This document shows positions 42,363 to 51,803 of a DNA stretch of 64,000 nucleotides, piece after piece. The position numbers were made by a program, and so were the translations under genes. The notes under the pieces are model-generated. The model had not been told where the DNA came from and did no database searches. It saw nothing but the letters and a program-made list of their open reading frames with translations. Position 1 is the first letter of the stretch; every line of letters begins with the position of its first letter. This DNA comes from Flavobacterium sp. (GTDB lineage Bacteria; Bacteroidota; Bacteroidia; Flavobacteriales; Flavobacteriaceae): NCBI GenBank assembly GCA_023259675.1, contig JALRGT010000001.1:1-64000 (forward strand), given 5' to 3'.

Positions 42363-43430
42363 ATGGCACATAACATCAAACCGGGTGTAGCTACTGGAGA
42401 TCAAGTTCAAGAAATTTTCAACTACGCAAAAGAAAAAGGATTCGCTTTACCTGCAGTAAACGTTATAGGTTCAAACACTATAAATGGCGTTTTAGAAACA
42501 GCTGCAAAATTAAATGCACCAGTTATCATTCAATTTTCGAATGGCGGGGCTCAATTTAATGCAGGAAAAGGACTTTCTAATGCAAATGAAAAAGCAGCTA
42601 TTGCTGGTGGAATTGCAGGTGCAAAACACATTCATACTTTAGCAGAAGCTTACGGAGCAACTGTTATCTTACATACTGACCACTGCGCAAAAAAATTATT
42701 GCCTTGGATTGATGGATTATTAGATGCTTCAGAAGAACATTTTGCTGCAACTGGAAAACCATTATTCAGTTCACATATGATTGATTTATCTGAAGAGCCA
42801 ATCGAAGAAAATATCGAAATCTGCAAAGAATATTTGGCAAGAATGAGTAAAATGGGCATGACATTGGAAATCGAACTTGGAATTACAGGTGGAGAAGAAG
42901 ATGGTGTTGACAACTCAGATGTTGACAGTTCTAAATTATACACACAACCAGAAGAAGTATCATATGCTTACGAAGAATTATCTAAAGTAAGTCCAAAATT
43001 CACAATTGCTGCTGCTTTTGGAAATGTACACGGAGTTTACAAACCAGGAAACGTAAAATTAACTCCAAAAATCTTAAAAAATTCTCAAGATTACGTTCAG
43101 GAAAAATTCAACTTAGGACATAACCCAATCGATTTTGTATTCCACGGAGGTTCTGGTTCTACACTAGAAGAAATTAGAGAAGGTATCAGCTACGGTGTTG
43201 TTAAAATGAACATTGATACTGATTTACAATTTGCCTTTACTGAAGGAATACGTGATTTCATGGTTGACAACATCGACTATTTAAAAACTCAAATTGGAAA
43301 CCCTACAGGTTCCGACTCTCCAAACAAAAAATATTACGACCCAAGAAAATGGTTACGTGAAGGTGAAATGACTTTCAATGCAAGACTTGAACAAGCTTTT
43401 GCAGACTTAAACAATGTGAATACTCTATAA
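42363..43430 (+). CDS. fbaA: Fructose-bisphosphate aldolase, class II
   Basis: This zinc-dependent aldolase cleaves fructose-1,6-bisphosphate in glycolysis and makes it in gluconeogenesis. The 355-residue protein has the metal-ligand segment VILHTDHCAKKLLPW near residue 100, EIELGITGGEEDGVDNS near residue 173, the GNVHGVYKPGNVKL loop with a ligand histidine and the FHGGSGS motif near residue 262. It is the FbaA type of class II. It has its own promoter after tamL. Confidence 0.96.
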   Translation: MAHNIKPGVATGDQVQEIFNYAKEKGFALPAVNVIGSNTINGVLETAAKLNAPVIIQFSNGGAQFNAGKGLSNANEKAAIAGGIAGAKHIHTLAEAYGATVILHTDHCAKKLLPWIDGLLDASEEHFAATGKPLFSSHMIDLSEEPIEENIEICKEYLARMSKMGMTLEIELGITGGEEDGVDNSDVDSSKLYTQPEEVSYAYEELSKVSPKFTIAAAFGNVHGVYKPGNVKLTPKILKNSQDYVQEKFNLGHNPIDFVFHGGSGSTLEEIREGISYGVVKMNIDTDLQFAFTEGIRDFMVDNIDYLKTQIGNPTGSDSPNKKYYDPRKWLREGEMTFNARLEQAFADLNNVNTL

Positions 43431-43509
43431 AAGATTAAGAATGGATGAGTTATAAATTACATTTTTTTGTAATTTGTAACTCATTACTTTTAACTCATAA
43501 CTCTAAAAC

Positions 43510-44364
43510 ATGGCTTGGTTTAAAAGAAAAGAAAAAGGAATCACTACGGCTACCGAAGACAAGATGGATGTCCCGAAAGGACTTTGGTACAAATCTCCAA
43601 CCGGAAAAATCATTGATGCCGAAGAACTGGAACGCAACTTATTTGTTAGCCCAGAAGATGGTTTTCACGTTAGAATTGGAAGTGCAACTTATTTTGAGAT
43701 TTTATTTGACAACAACGAATTTGTTGAACTAGATGAAAACTTAACATCCAAAGACCCTTTACATTTTGTGGACACAAAGAAATATTCTGACCGTCTAAGA
43801 GATGTAATGGAAAAAACCAAACTTAAAGACGCCGTGCGTACAGGAGTTGGAAAATCTAAAGGAAAAGATTTAGTTATTTGCTGTATGGATTTTGCTTTTA
43901 TTGGAGGTTCTATGGGAGCTGTAGTAGGAGAGAAAATTTGCAGAGGAATTGATTATGCAATAAAACACAGATTGCCTTTTATGATGATTTCAAAATCAGG
44001 AGGAGCAAGAATGATGGAAGCTGCTTATTCACTTATGCAATTAGCTAAAACATCCGTAAAACTGGCTCAACTTGCCGAAGCTAAATTACCTTATATTTCT
44101 TTATGTACCGACCCTACAACAGGTGGAACAACGGCATCATACGCAATGCTAGGAGACATTAACATCTCTGAACCAGGTGCTTTAATTGGATTTGCAGGCC
44201 CGCGAGTAGTAAGAGATACGACTGGAAAAGATTTACCGGAAGGTTTCCAGACCGCAGAATTTCTTTTGGAACATGGTTTTCTTGACTTTATTACACCAAG
44301 AAAAGAGTTAAAAGACAAGGTGAACTTGTATATCGATTTGATACAGAACAACCCAATCAGATAA
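43510..44364 (+). CDS. accD: Acetyl-CoA carboxylase carboxyltransferase subunit beta, zinc-ribbon cysteines lost
   Basis: AccD with AccA transfers the carboxyl group from biotin to acetyl-CoA, the first step of fatty acid synthesis. The 284-residue carboxyltransferase domain is intact ([48 protein letters not shown]). In the N-terminal part, where other AccD proteins have a four-cysteine zinc ribbon, this one reads YKSPTGK and FVSPEDGFH. All four ligand positions are Ser, Gly, Ser and Asp. The rest of the ribbon region is still aligned (ELERNLFV). It ends with a strong terminator. Confidence 0.93.
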   Translation: MAWFKRKEKGITTATEDKMDVPKGLWYKSPTGKIIDAEELERNLFVSPEDGFHVRIGSATYFEILFDNNEFVELDENLTSKDPLHFVDTKKYSDRLRDVMEKTKLKDAVRTGVGKSKGKDLVICCMDFAFIGGSMGAVVGEKICRGIDYAIKHRLPFMMISKSGGARMMEAAYSLMQLAKTSVKLAQLAEAKLPYISLCTDPTTGGTTASYAMLGDINISEPGALIGFAGPRVVRDTTGKDLPEGFQTAEFLLEHGFLDFITPRKELKDKVNLYIDLIQNNPIR

Positions 44365-44367
44365 ATA

Positions 44368-44396
44368 AAAATCCCGAGCAATCGGGATTTTTTATT
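44368..44396 (+). terminator. Terminator of accD
   Basis: ATCCCGAGCAATCGGGAT hairpin with A-run on the left and T-run on the right, just after the accD stop. It probably also serves the convergent permease gene. Confidence 0.88.
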
Positions 44397-44417
44397 TTTA
44401 AATTCTTTTTTCAGGAC

Positions 44418-45668
44418 TTATATTCCCGTTCTAATTGCCTCTACAGGATCTAACTTAGAAGCTTTTACAGCTGGAAGAATCCCAGATATCAACCCTATTA
44501 AAGCAGCCAAACCTGTTCCCAAAACCATATTTCCCAAACTCAGAACAAATTCAAATTCCAAAGCCTTAGACAGCACCAAAGCGATAATCCACACTAAGAA
44601 AAGCCCAATTGCTCCTCCGATTACAGACAAGATTATGGCTTCGAATAAAAATTGAAATAGAATAAATTTATTTTTGGCTCCCAAGGATTTTTGAATCCCA
44701 ATTAGATTGGTACGTTCTTTTACCGAAACAAACATAATATTGGCAATCCCAAATCCGCCTACCAACAAAGAAAATCCGCTAATTATCCAACCTACAAGAT
44801 TCATCTGACCAATTATCCCATCAATGAAGTTGGTAAAACCGGAAAGAACATTGATGAAAAAATTATTAATTTCACCAGCTTTTAATCCTCTATAAGCACG
44901 CAGTTTCTGAGTGATTTCAGCCTTATAAGCTTCCATATCCACCCCTTTATTAGGCTTAAAAATTATCACATTGGTTAAATATTTATTGTTATCCCCATAT
45001 AACTGTCTGATAAAATTTACCGGAAGAAAAGCAGAGGTATCGTTACTGTTCCCAAATATACCTGCTCCTTGTTTTTTCAATACGCCAATAACAGTAAATC
45101 GTTTGCCATAAACCCGCACGTTCTTACCGATGGGTTCTGAATCCCCAAAAAGTGACTTTGCAATTTCATTACCCAACACAATTACGGTAGCACCCGAATT
45201 TGCCTCCGACTCATTATAAAACCTTCCTTTTTCAAATTCTAATCCTTGTATATCTATAAATTCATGAGAAACGGGCACCATATTAATATCTGTCACAACA
45301 TTAGCATTATATTTTATGGACTCACTCTTAGTAAAAATTTGATACCCTAATTGCTCCGTGTTGGTCATCGCTCCTTTCATGTAAGTATACTCGTCATACT
45401 TCACATTAGGAAACTGCTCCCTTTTCCATTGTGGCACATCAGTAGGCCCAAAAGAAAACTTCATCAAATAAATGGTGTTTTTATCTAAACTACTTAAATC
45501 TTTTGAAATTTTTCTATCTAAAGAATCAACTGCAGCCAAAACCGCAATAATCGAAAAAATCCCAATCGTAACTCCAAGTAAAGAAAGCAAAGTTCTTAAC
45601 TTGTTATTGCGCAATGCATTCATGGCAAAAGCAAAACTTTCTTTCAGTAATCTAAAATAAACAAACAT
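44418..45668 (-). CDS. MacB-like ABC transporter permease
   Basis: This 416-residue FtsX/MacB-type permease has one N-terminal membrane helix (LLSLLGVTIGIFSIIAVLAAV near residue 30), a large periplasmic MacB core domain and three C-terminal helices with the FtsX pattern (GGFGIANIMFVSVKERTNLIGIQKSLGAKN). MacB systems export molecules or act mechanically across the envelope. No ATPase gene is adjacent, so its partner must be encoded elsewhere. It is a single minus-strand gene between accD and purH. Confidence 0.88.
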   Translation of the reverse strand: MFVYFRLLKESFAFAMNALRNNKLRTLLSLLGVTIGIFSIIAVLAAVDSLDRKISKDLSSLDKNTIYLMKFSFGPTDVPQWKREQFPNVKYDEYTYMKGAMTNTEQLGYQIFTKSESIKYNANVVTDINMVPVSHEFIDIQGLEFEKGRFYNESEANSGATVIVLGNEIAKSLFGDSEPIGKNVRVYGKRFTVIGVLKKQGAGIFGNSNDTSAFLPVNFIRQLYGDNNKYLTNVIIFKPNKGVDMEAYKAEITQKLRAYRGLKAGEINNFFINVLSGFTNFIDGIIGQMNLVGWIISGFSLLVGGFGIANIMFVSVKERTNLIGIQKSLGAKNKFILFQFLFEAIILSVIGGAIGLFLVWIIALVLSKALEFEFVLSLGNMVLGTGLAALIGLISGILPAVKASKLDPVEAIRTGI

Positions 45669-45835
45669 AAATAGACATTTATAGTAAGGTAAAATTCAGT
45701 AATTTATATTCAAAAACCTAATCGAAACTTCCATTCATTGCACCACTAAACTACATTTTAATGTTTTATGAAGAAAAGATATCAAAAATGCAAATTATCT
45801 CATTTTCAAATAGCTTAATTTTCACATTAAAAAAC

Positions 45836-45843
45836 TACTTTTG
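45836..45843 (+). promoter_or_regulatory. -7 box of purH
   Basis: TACTTTTG, a perfect TAnnTTTG match, 23 bases before the purH ATG. Confidence 0.55.
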
Positions 45844-45865
45844 CACTTTATAATTATATTTTTAC

Positions 45866-47392
45866 ATGAGCGCAAATAAAACAATTCAATCGGCATTAAT
45901 TTCAGTATTTTCAAAAGAAGGTCTTGAACCAATTGTTAGACTACTCCACAACCAAAATGTTACACTTTATTCAACTGGAGGAACAGAAGATTTCATAAAA
46001 AACTTAGGAATTCCTGTAGTCCCTGTGGAAGATGTTACTTCATATCCTTCTATATTAGGTGGCCGAGTAAAAACGTTACATCCAAAAGTATTTGGTGGAA
46101 TCTTGAACCGTCAAGATAACGAAAGTGATGTACAACAAATGGAGGAATTCAATATCCCTCAAATTGACTTGGTTATTGTAGACTTATACCCTTTTGAAAA
46201 AACAGTAGCCTCAGGTGCAAGTGAAGCTGACATTATTGAAAAAATTGATATCGGTGGAATTTCTTTAATTCGTGCCGCTGCAAAAAATTTCAAGGATACC
46301 GTAATTGTTGCTTCGGTAGATGAATATAGTTTACTTTTAGACTTACTTACCAAACAAAATGGAGCTACTTCTCTTGAAGACAGAAAATTATTAGCCACTA
46401 AAGCTTTTCATGTTTCTTCTCATTATGACACTGCCATTTTTAATTATTTCAATACAGACGAGACTGTTTACAAACAAAGTATCGCCAACGGTCAGATTTT
46501 AAGATACGGAGAAAACCCTCATCAAAAAGGATTTTTCTTTGGAGATTTTGATGCCATGTTCAATAAACTTCACGGAAAAGAATTATCGTACAACAATCTT
46601 TTAGATGTTGATGCTGCGGTAAATTTAATCAATGAATTTAAAGCAGACGGACCTACATTTGCCATTTTGAAACACAATAATGCGTGTGGTTTAGCTTCCA
46701 GAAAAACGATTTCAGAAGCCTATTTGGCAGCATTAGCATGCGATCCTACTTCAGCATTTGGAGGTGTTTTAATTTCAAACACAAAAATTGATGTCGAAAC
46801 AGCAACTGAAATAAACAAATTATTCTGTGAAGTAGTTATCGCTCCAGCATATGATGACGAAGCCGTTACTATCTTACAAGAAAAGAAAAATAGAATTATT
46901 TTAGTTCAAAATGAAGTGGCTCTTCCAGAAAAACAAGTCAGAACTTGCCTCAATGGAATTTTAATTCAAGAAAGAAATAACATCACAGACAATAAAGAAA
47001 GCCTTAAAACCGTTACTTTAACAAGTCCAACAGAACAAGAAATTGAAGATTTAATATTTGCTTCTAAAATTTGTAAAAACACCAAATCAAATACGATTGT
47101 TTTTGCAAAAAACGGAACACTCATTTCTTCAGGAACAGGACAGACATCTAGAGTTGATGCATTAGTTCAAGCCGTAGAAAAAGCAAAAGCTTTTGGATTT
47201 GATTTAAAAGGTGCTTCTATGGCCAGTGATGCCTTTTTTCCTTTTCCAGACTGTGTTGCTCTAGCAAAAGAAGCAGGAATTACAGCCGTAATTCAACCAG
47301 GGGGATCAATCAAGGACCAGTTAAGCATTGACTATTGTAATGAAAACAAGCTTGCGATGGTATTTACTGGAACACGTCATTTCAAACATTAA
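45866..47392 (+). CDS. purH: Bifunctional AICAR formyltransferase / IMP cyclohydrolase
   Basis: PurH carries out the last two steps of IMP synthesis. The 508-residue protein has the cyclohydrolase (MGS-like) domain first (LISVFSKEGLEPIVRLL, LYSTGGTEDFIKNLGIPVV, GGRVKTLHPKVFGGIL). The formyltransferase domain follows (LRYGENPHQKGFFFGD, ILKHNNACGLAS, DPTSAFGG and SDAFFPFPDCV). It stands before the mreB cluster, which has its own -7 box 7 bases after purH, so the two units may be transcribed together or separately. Confidence 0.97.
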   Translation: MSANKTIQSALISVFSKEGLEPIVRLLHNQNVTLYSTGGTEDFIKNLGIPVVPVEDVTSYPSILGGRVKTLHPKVFGGILNRQDNESDVQQMEEFNIPQIDLVIVDLYPFEKTVASGASEADIIEKIDIGGISLIRAAAKNFKDTVIVASVDEYSLLLDLLTKQNGATSLEDRKLLATKAFHVSSHYDTAIFNYFNTDETVYKQSIANGQILRYGENPHQKGFFFGDFDAMFNKLHGKELSYNNLLDVDAAVNLINEFKADGPTFAILKHNNACGLASRKTISEAYLAALACDPTSAFGGVLISNTKIDVETATEINKLFCEVVIAPAYDDEAVTILQEKKNRIILVQNEVALPEKQVRTCLNGILIQERNNITDNKESLKTVTLTSPTEQEIEDLIFASKICKNTKSNTIVFAKNGTLISSGTGQTSRVDALVQAVEKAKAFGFDLKGASMASDAFFPFPDCVALAKEAGITAVIQPGGSIKDQLSIDYCNENKLAMVFTGTRHFKH

Positions 47393-47398
47393 TTTGTG

Positions 47399-47406
47399 TA
47401 ACTTTG
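47399..47406 (+). promoter_or_regulatory. -7 box of the mre/rod cluster
   Basis: TAACTTTG matches TAnnTTTG and lies between the purH stop and the mreB ATG, suggesting a separate promoter for the elongasome genes. Confidence 0.5.
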
Positions 47407-47447
47407 TTTACACCTAATTTTTAACTTTTAAACCCCCAAAAAAACTT

Positions 47448-48476
47448 ATGGGATTTTTTGATTTCATGACCGAGGATATCGCGATAGATCTTGGTACCGC
47501 TAACACTTTAATTATTCATAACGACAAAGTAGTAATTGACAGCCCTTCAATTGTTGCTCGTGACAGAATATCTGGCAAAATTATTGCTGTTGGTAAAGAA
47601 GCCAACTTGATGCAGGGTAAAACACATGAAAACATTAAAACGATAAGACCGCTGAAAGACGGGGTAATTGCTGATTTTGATGCTTCAGAAAAAATGATCA
47701 GTATGTTTATAAAAAGCATACCGGCATTAAAGAAAAGAATGTTTACTCCTGCCCTTAGAATGGTAGTTTGTATCCCTTCCGGAATTACTGAAGTGGAAAT
47801 GAGAGCCGTTAAGGAATCATGTGAAAGAGTAAATGGAAAAGAAGTTTACTTGATACATGAACCTATGGCAGCAGCGATTGGTATTGGTATAGATATTATG
47901 CAACCTAAAGGAAACATGATCGTAGATATTGGAGGAGGTACTACAGAAATTGCTGTAATTGCCTTGGGTGGAATTGTATGTGACAAATCCGTAAAAATTG
48001 CGGGAGATGTTTTCACCAATGACATCGTGTATTATATGCGTACACAACACAACCTTTTTGTGGGTGAAAGTACTGCTGAAAAAATAAAAATTCAAATAGG
48101 AGCCGCCATTGAAGATTTAGAAACTGCTCCAGAAGACATGTCAGTTCAAGGTAGAGATTTACTTACCGGAAAACCTAAACAGGTTGATGTTTCCTATAGA
48201 GAAATTGCAAAAGCATTAGACAAATCCATACAAAGAATTGAAGATGCTGTTATGGAGACTCTATCTCAAACTCCACCTGAGTTAGCGGCAGACATCTACA
48301 ATACTGGAATTTATCTTGCAGGTGGTGGATCTATGTTAAGAGGTCTTGATAAAAGAATTTCGCAAAAAACAGATTTACCGGTTTATATAGCTGAAGACCC
48401 ATTAAGAGCCGTAGTAAGAGGAACAGGAATGGCTTTAAAAAATATCGGGAAGTTTAAAAGTATTTTAATCAAATAA
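47448..48476 (+). CDS. mreB: Rod shape-determining protein MreB
   Basis: This actin-like ATPase forms short membrane filaments that guide lateral wall synthesis. The 342-residue protein has the phosphate 1 loop AIDLGTANTLI, the phosphate 2 motif IVDIGGGTTEIAVIALGG near residue 162 and the adenosine motif GIYLAGGGSMLRGL near residue 285. The N-terminal MGFFDFMTEDIAIDL includes a short membrane-binding stretch. It is first in the cluster with mreC, mreD, PBP2 and rodA. Confidence 0.97.
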   Translation: MGFFDFMTEDIAIDLGTANTLIIHNDKVVIDSPSIVARDRISGKIIAVGKEANLMQGKTHENIKTIRPLKDGVIADFDASEKMISMFIKSIPALKKRMFTPALRMVVCIPSGITEVEMRAVKESCERVNGKEVYLIHEPMAAAIGIGIDIMQPKGNMIVDIGGGTTEIAVIALGGIVCDKSVKIAGDVFTNDIVYYMRTQHNLFVGESTAEKIKIQIGAAIEDLETAPEDMSVQGRDLLTGKPKQVDVSYREIAKALDKSIQRIEDAVMETLSQTPPELAADIYNTGIYLAGGGSMLRGLDKRISQKTDLPVYIAEDPLRAVVRGTGMALKNIGKFKSILIK

Positions 48477-48535
48477 AATACTTTTAAACTTATATTCTGA
48501 AGCAATTCTGAAACAAAATAATCTAACAAAAGAGA

Positions 48536-49360
48536 ATGCAGCAAATATTTAATTTTATATTCAAAAACAGCAATCGACTTCTGTTTTTGCTGCTATTGTG
48601 TATTTCGTTTTTGCTTACGATACAATCCCATTCTTATCATAAAAGCAGAATTATCAGTTCCGCTAATTTTTTAAGTGGCGGAGTATATGAAAGAATAAAC
48701 AACATAAATGAATATCTGGATTTAAAAACACAAAATGAGGCTTTAGCAATTGAAAATGCCCGACTACGAAGTATTGTATTTAACACCAAGGATTCTATCA
48801 AAATAACCAAATTCGACAATCTTAAAGGGGTAAAACCCGAAGACATTGCAGTTTCTAAGGTGATTCACAACTCTTATAATGTACATGAAAACTATTTGAC
48901 CTTAAATTCAGGATCCTTGCAAGGAATTAAACCGGATATGGGAGTGATTAACAGCTTAGGAATCATTGGAATTGTTGACAAAACTTCCCCTAATTATTCT
49001 ACAGTAATCAGTATCCTGAATGTAAAATCACAAATCAATGCCAAACTTAAAAAATCGAATCATTTTGGTTCTTTAACATGGAATGGTAAAAATACGGGGT
49101 ATGTTCAACTGATTGACATTCCTAGATTAGCCTCGGCAAGAAAGGGCGACACAATTGTAACGGGTGGAGAATCTGTTATTTTTCCTGAGAACATTAATAT
49201 TGGAACGATTGATAAAATTGAAATTGACGATCAAACTCATTATTACACCATAAATGTTAAGCTTTTCAATGATATGACTAATTTAGGTCATGTATATATA
49301 ATAAAAAACAAGGATAGAGACGAACTTATCAATTTAGAAAAAACGAATAAAGATGAATAG
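48536..49360 (+). CDS. mreC: Rod shape-determining protein MreC
   Basis: This bitopic inner membrane protein links MreB filaments to PBP2. The 274 residues comprise an N-terminal membrane helix (about 13-27, LLFLLLLCISFLLTI), a coiled-coil segment with the LKTQNEALAIENARLR heptads near residue 62 and the periplasmic beta-barrel domains (SGSLQGIKPDMGVINSLGIIGIV). Its stop overlaps the mreD start by 8 bases, so the genes are translationally coupled. Confidence 0.93.
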   Translation: MQQIFNFIFKNSNRLLFLLLLCISFLLTIQSHSYHKSRIISSANFLSGGVYERINNINEYLDLKTQNEALAIENARLRSIVFNTKDSIKITKFDNLKGVKPEDIAVSKVIHNSYNVHENYLTLNSGSLQGIKPDMGVINSLGIIGIVDKTSPNYSTVISILNVKSQINAKLKKSNHFGSLTWNGKNTGYVQLIDIPRLASARKGDTIVTGGESVIFPENINIGTIDKIEIDDQTHYYTINVKLFNDMTNLGHVYIIKNKDRDELINLEKTNKDE

Positions 49361-49859
49361 CACTTTGTTAGTCAATATTTTTCGGTTTATTTTTTTATTG
49401 GCCGTTCAAATTCTCATATTCAACAATATGACATTTTTGGGTTTTGTACTCCCTATGCCTTATATATTGTTTATTATTCTTTATCCTGTTAATGGAAATA
49501 AATCAGGTTTGTTAATCTCCAGTTTTTTATTGGGGATCATAATGGATTTATTTTCTAATTCGGGCGGGATTCATGCTGCTTCCTGTTTGGTTTTAGCCTA
49601 TTACCGGCCTTATATTTTTAAATTTTCATTTGGAGTAAGTTACGAATACCAAACCATAAAACTAAATGACGTCTTGACACCCGAACGATTTTCATTTATA
49701 TTGCTTTCGGTAATCATCCATCATTTTACCTTGTTCACATTAGAAGCCTTTCAGATTAGTTTCTTTTTAGACATTCTAATTCGAGCTTTATTGAGTACTG
49801 TATTTACAGTTATCAGTTGTATTATAATAATATATCTTATTAAGCCTACCAAACGATGA
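49353..49859 (+). CDS. mreD: Rod shape-determining protein MreD
   Basis: This 168-residue polytopic membrane protein of the elongasome has about five helices. It has the typical MreD features: a very hydrophobic start (FRFIFLLAVQILIFNNM), a YILFIILYPVN turn and the GIIMDLFSNSGGIHAASCLVLAYYRP segment. It overlaps mreC at its start and PBP2 at its end by a few bases. Assignment rests on hydrophobicity pattern and strict gene order. Confidence 0.88.
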   Translation: MNSTLLVNIFRFIFLLAVQILIFNNMTFLGFVLPMPYILFIILYPVNGNKSGLLISSFLLGIIMDLFSNSGGIHAASCLVLAYYRPYIFKFSFGVSYEYQTIKLNDVLTPERFSFILLSVIIHHFTLFTLEAFQISFFLDILIRALLSTVFTVISCIIIIYLIKPTKR

Positions 49860-51790
49860 GAAAACTTTTGCTGCCTTCTTTAATTATTGTTGCAGCATCA
49901 TTGCTAGTGATACGGATATTTTATTTGCAGGTTATCAATGACACCTTCAAATTAAAATCTGAAAACAATGCCATTAAAATAAAATACGACTATCCTGAAA
50001 GAGGGTATGTATTTGATCGAAATGGCAAATTATTAGTGGCAAACCAAGCCTCTTATGACATCATGGTCATTCCAAGGGAATTAAAAAATATTGACACCTT
50101 AGAATTCTGCCAATTATTAAATATTACAAAAGAAGACTATATAAAAAAAATAGCCAAGGCTAAAGTATATAGTCCAAGACTTCCTTCTGTATTTCTGCCG
50201 CAATTAAACAAACGCGAATTTGCTGCATTTCAAGAAAAGATACGAAAATTTGAAGGCTTCTATTTTCAAAAGCGATCCCTTCGTGATTACGAAGTAGATT
50301 TTGGAGCAAATATTTTTGGTTTCATAACACAAGTAAATGAAAATTTGATAGCCAAAAATCCCTACTATAAAAGTGGTGATTTAATTGGACAACAAGGTGT
50401 TGAACAAGAATACGAAGAAGTATTACGTGGAATTAAAGGAGTTAAATATATTCAAAAAGACAAATACAATAGAGAAATAGGTTCCTACAAAGAAGGAAAA
50501 TACGATACTATTGCAGTTCAAGGAGAAGACATTACCCTATCTATTGATGCGGTAATCCAAAAATATGGCGAGGAATTAATGATTAATAAGAGAGGTGGCA
50601 TTGTCGCTATTGAACCTAAGACAGGTGAAATATTGGCTTTGATTACTGCTCCTTCTTACGATCCTTCCATTCTAGTAGGAAGACAGCGTTCCAAGAATTA
50701 CACCATGTTGTATCGAGATTCAATTGCAAAACCACTTTTTGATAGAGGATTATTGGCAGAATACCCTCCTGGTTCTCCTTTTAAAATATTAACGGGCCTA
50801 ATTGGCCTTCAAGAAGGAGTAATAGATGAGCAAACTACTTATATGTGTCATCATGGTTTTAGTTATGCTCCAGGGAGATTTATGAAATGCCACGGTTTTG
50901 GGCCACATCAATTACATAATGGAATTTATAATTCATGTAACACCTATTTTGCCAATGTATATTTACGTTTAATTGGCAAATATTCTAATACTCCATATGC
51001 GGTAGATACTTGGAGTAATCATGTAAAAAGTTTTGGCTTAGGTCAATTCATGGGATACGATTTACCAATAGGAAAAAGAGGAAACATACCCACTTCAAAA
51101 ACATATAAAAAAATATACCCTAATTGGAATTACAGTGGAAAAACAATTATTTCCAATTCTATTGGACAAGGAGAAGTGGTGATGACTCCCATTCAACTGG
51201 CTAATATGATGGCAGCAGTTGCAAATGAAGGTTATTATTACACCCCTCATATTATCAAAAAAATAAAAGGAGCTTCAATTGATAAAAAATTCACTACTAA
51301 ACATGTAACTACAATTGATAAAAAACATTTTGCTCCAATGATCAGTGGCTTATTTGATGTTTATAATTTAGGTACGGCCAGTTCTCTTCGTGTAGAAGGA
51401 ATTGATATCTGTGGTAAAACAGGGACAGCTGAAAATTATGCTAAAATTAATGGAGTTAGAACAAAGCTTGAAGACCACTCGATATTTGTAGCCTTTGCAC
51501 CTAAAGACAATCCTAAGATCGCAATTGCTGTAATGGTCGAAAATGGAGGTTTTGGAGCAACAATAGCTGGGCCTATAGCAAGTTTGATGATTGAGAAATA
51601 TCTTAGAGGCAAAATAACACGAACGGATTTAGAAAAAAGAACTTTAGAAAGAAGTTTACAAGATCGCTATGCTAAATTAGGTGGACTTTCTGAAGCTGCA
51701 AAATTTGAAATAAGAAGAAGAGATTCCATTTTGAAAGCAAAAAAAACAATTCTAATGCTTAAAAAAGATACAATTAAAAAAATTAACTAG
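49856..51790 (+). CDS. mrdA: Penicillin-binding protein 2
   Basis: This is the transpeptidase that crosslinks peptidoglycan in the elongasome with RodA. The 644-residue protein has one N-terminal membrane helix, a pedestal domain (RGYVFDRNGKLLVANQ) and the catalytic motifs SPFK (SxxK) near residue 307, SCN (SxN) near 360 and KTG near 519. Between the first two motifs there is a Cys/His-rich segment (YMCHHGF, KCHGFGPHQLH) placed where E. coli PBP2 has a zinc site, so metal binding is possible. It overlaps mreD by four bases and is followed by rodA after 13 bases. Confidence 0.95.
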   Translation: MRKLLLPSLIIVAASLLVIRIFYLQVINDTFKLKSENNAIKIKYDYPERGYVFDRNGKLLVANQASYDIMVIPRELKNIDTLEFCQLLNITKEDYIKKIAKAKVYSPRLPSVFLPQLNKREFAAFQEKIRKFEGFYFQKRSLRDYEVDFGANIFGFITQVNENLIAKNPYYKSGDLIGQQGVEQEYEEVLRGIKGVKYIQKDKYNREIGSYKEGKYDTIAVQGEDITLSIDAVIQKYGEELMINKRGGIVAIEPKTGEILALITAPSYDPSILVGRQRSKNYTMLYRDSIAKPLFDRGLLAEYPPGSPFKILTGLIGLQEGVIDEQTTYMCHHGFSYAPGRFMKCHGFGPHQLHNGIYNSCNTYFANVYLRLIGKYSNTPYAVDTWSNHVKSFGLGQFMGYDLPIGKRGNIPTSKTYKKIYPNWNYSGKTIISNSIGQGEVVMTPIQLANMMAAVANEGYYYTPHIIKKIKGASIDKKFTTKHVTTIDKKHFAPMISGLFDVYNLGTASSLRVEGIDICGKTGTAENYAKINGVRTKLEDHSIFVAFAPKDNPKIAIAVMVENGGFGATIAGPIASLMIEKYLRGKITRTDLEKRTLERSLQDRYAKLGGLSEAAKFEIRRRDSILKAKKTILMLKKDTIKKIN

Positions 51791-51803
51791 AGATTCATTT
51801 CAA

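Noticed and set aside
43445-43732. Plus-strand 95-residue ORF overlapping accD
   Set aside because: It reads accD in another frame; the accD frame has clear conserved motifs.
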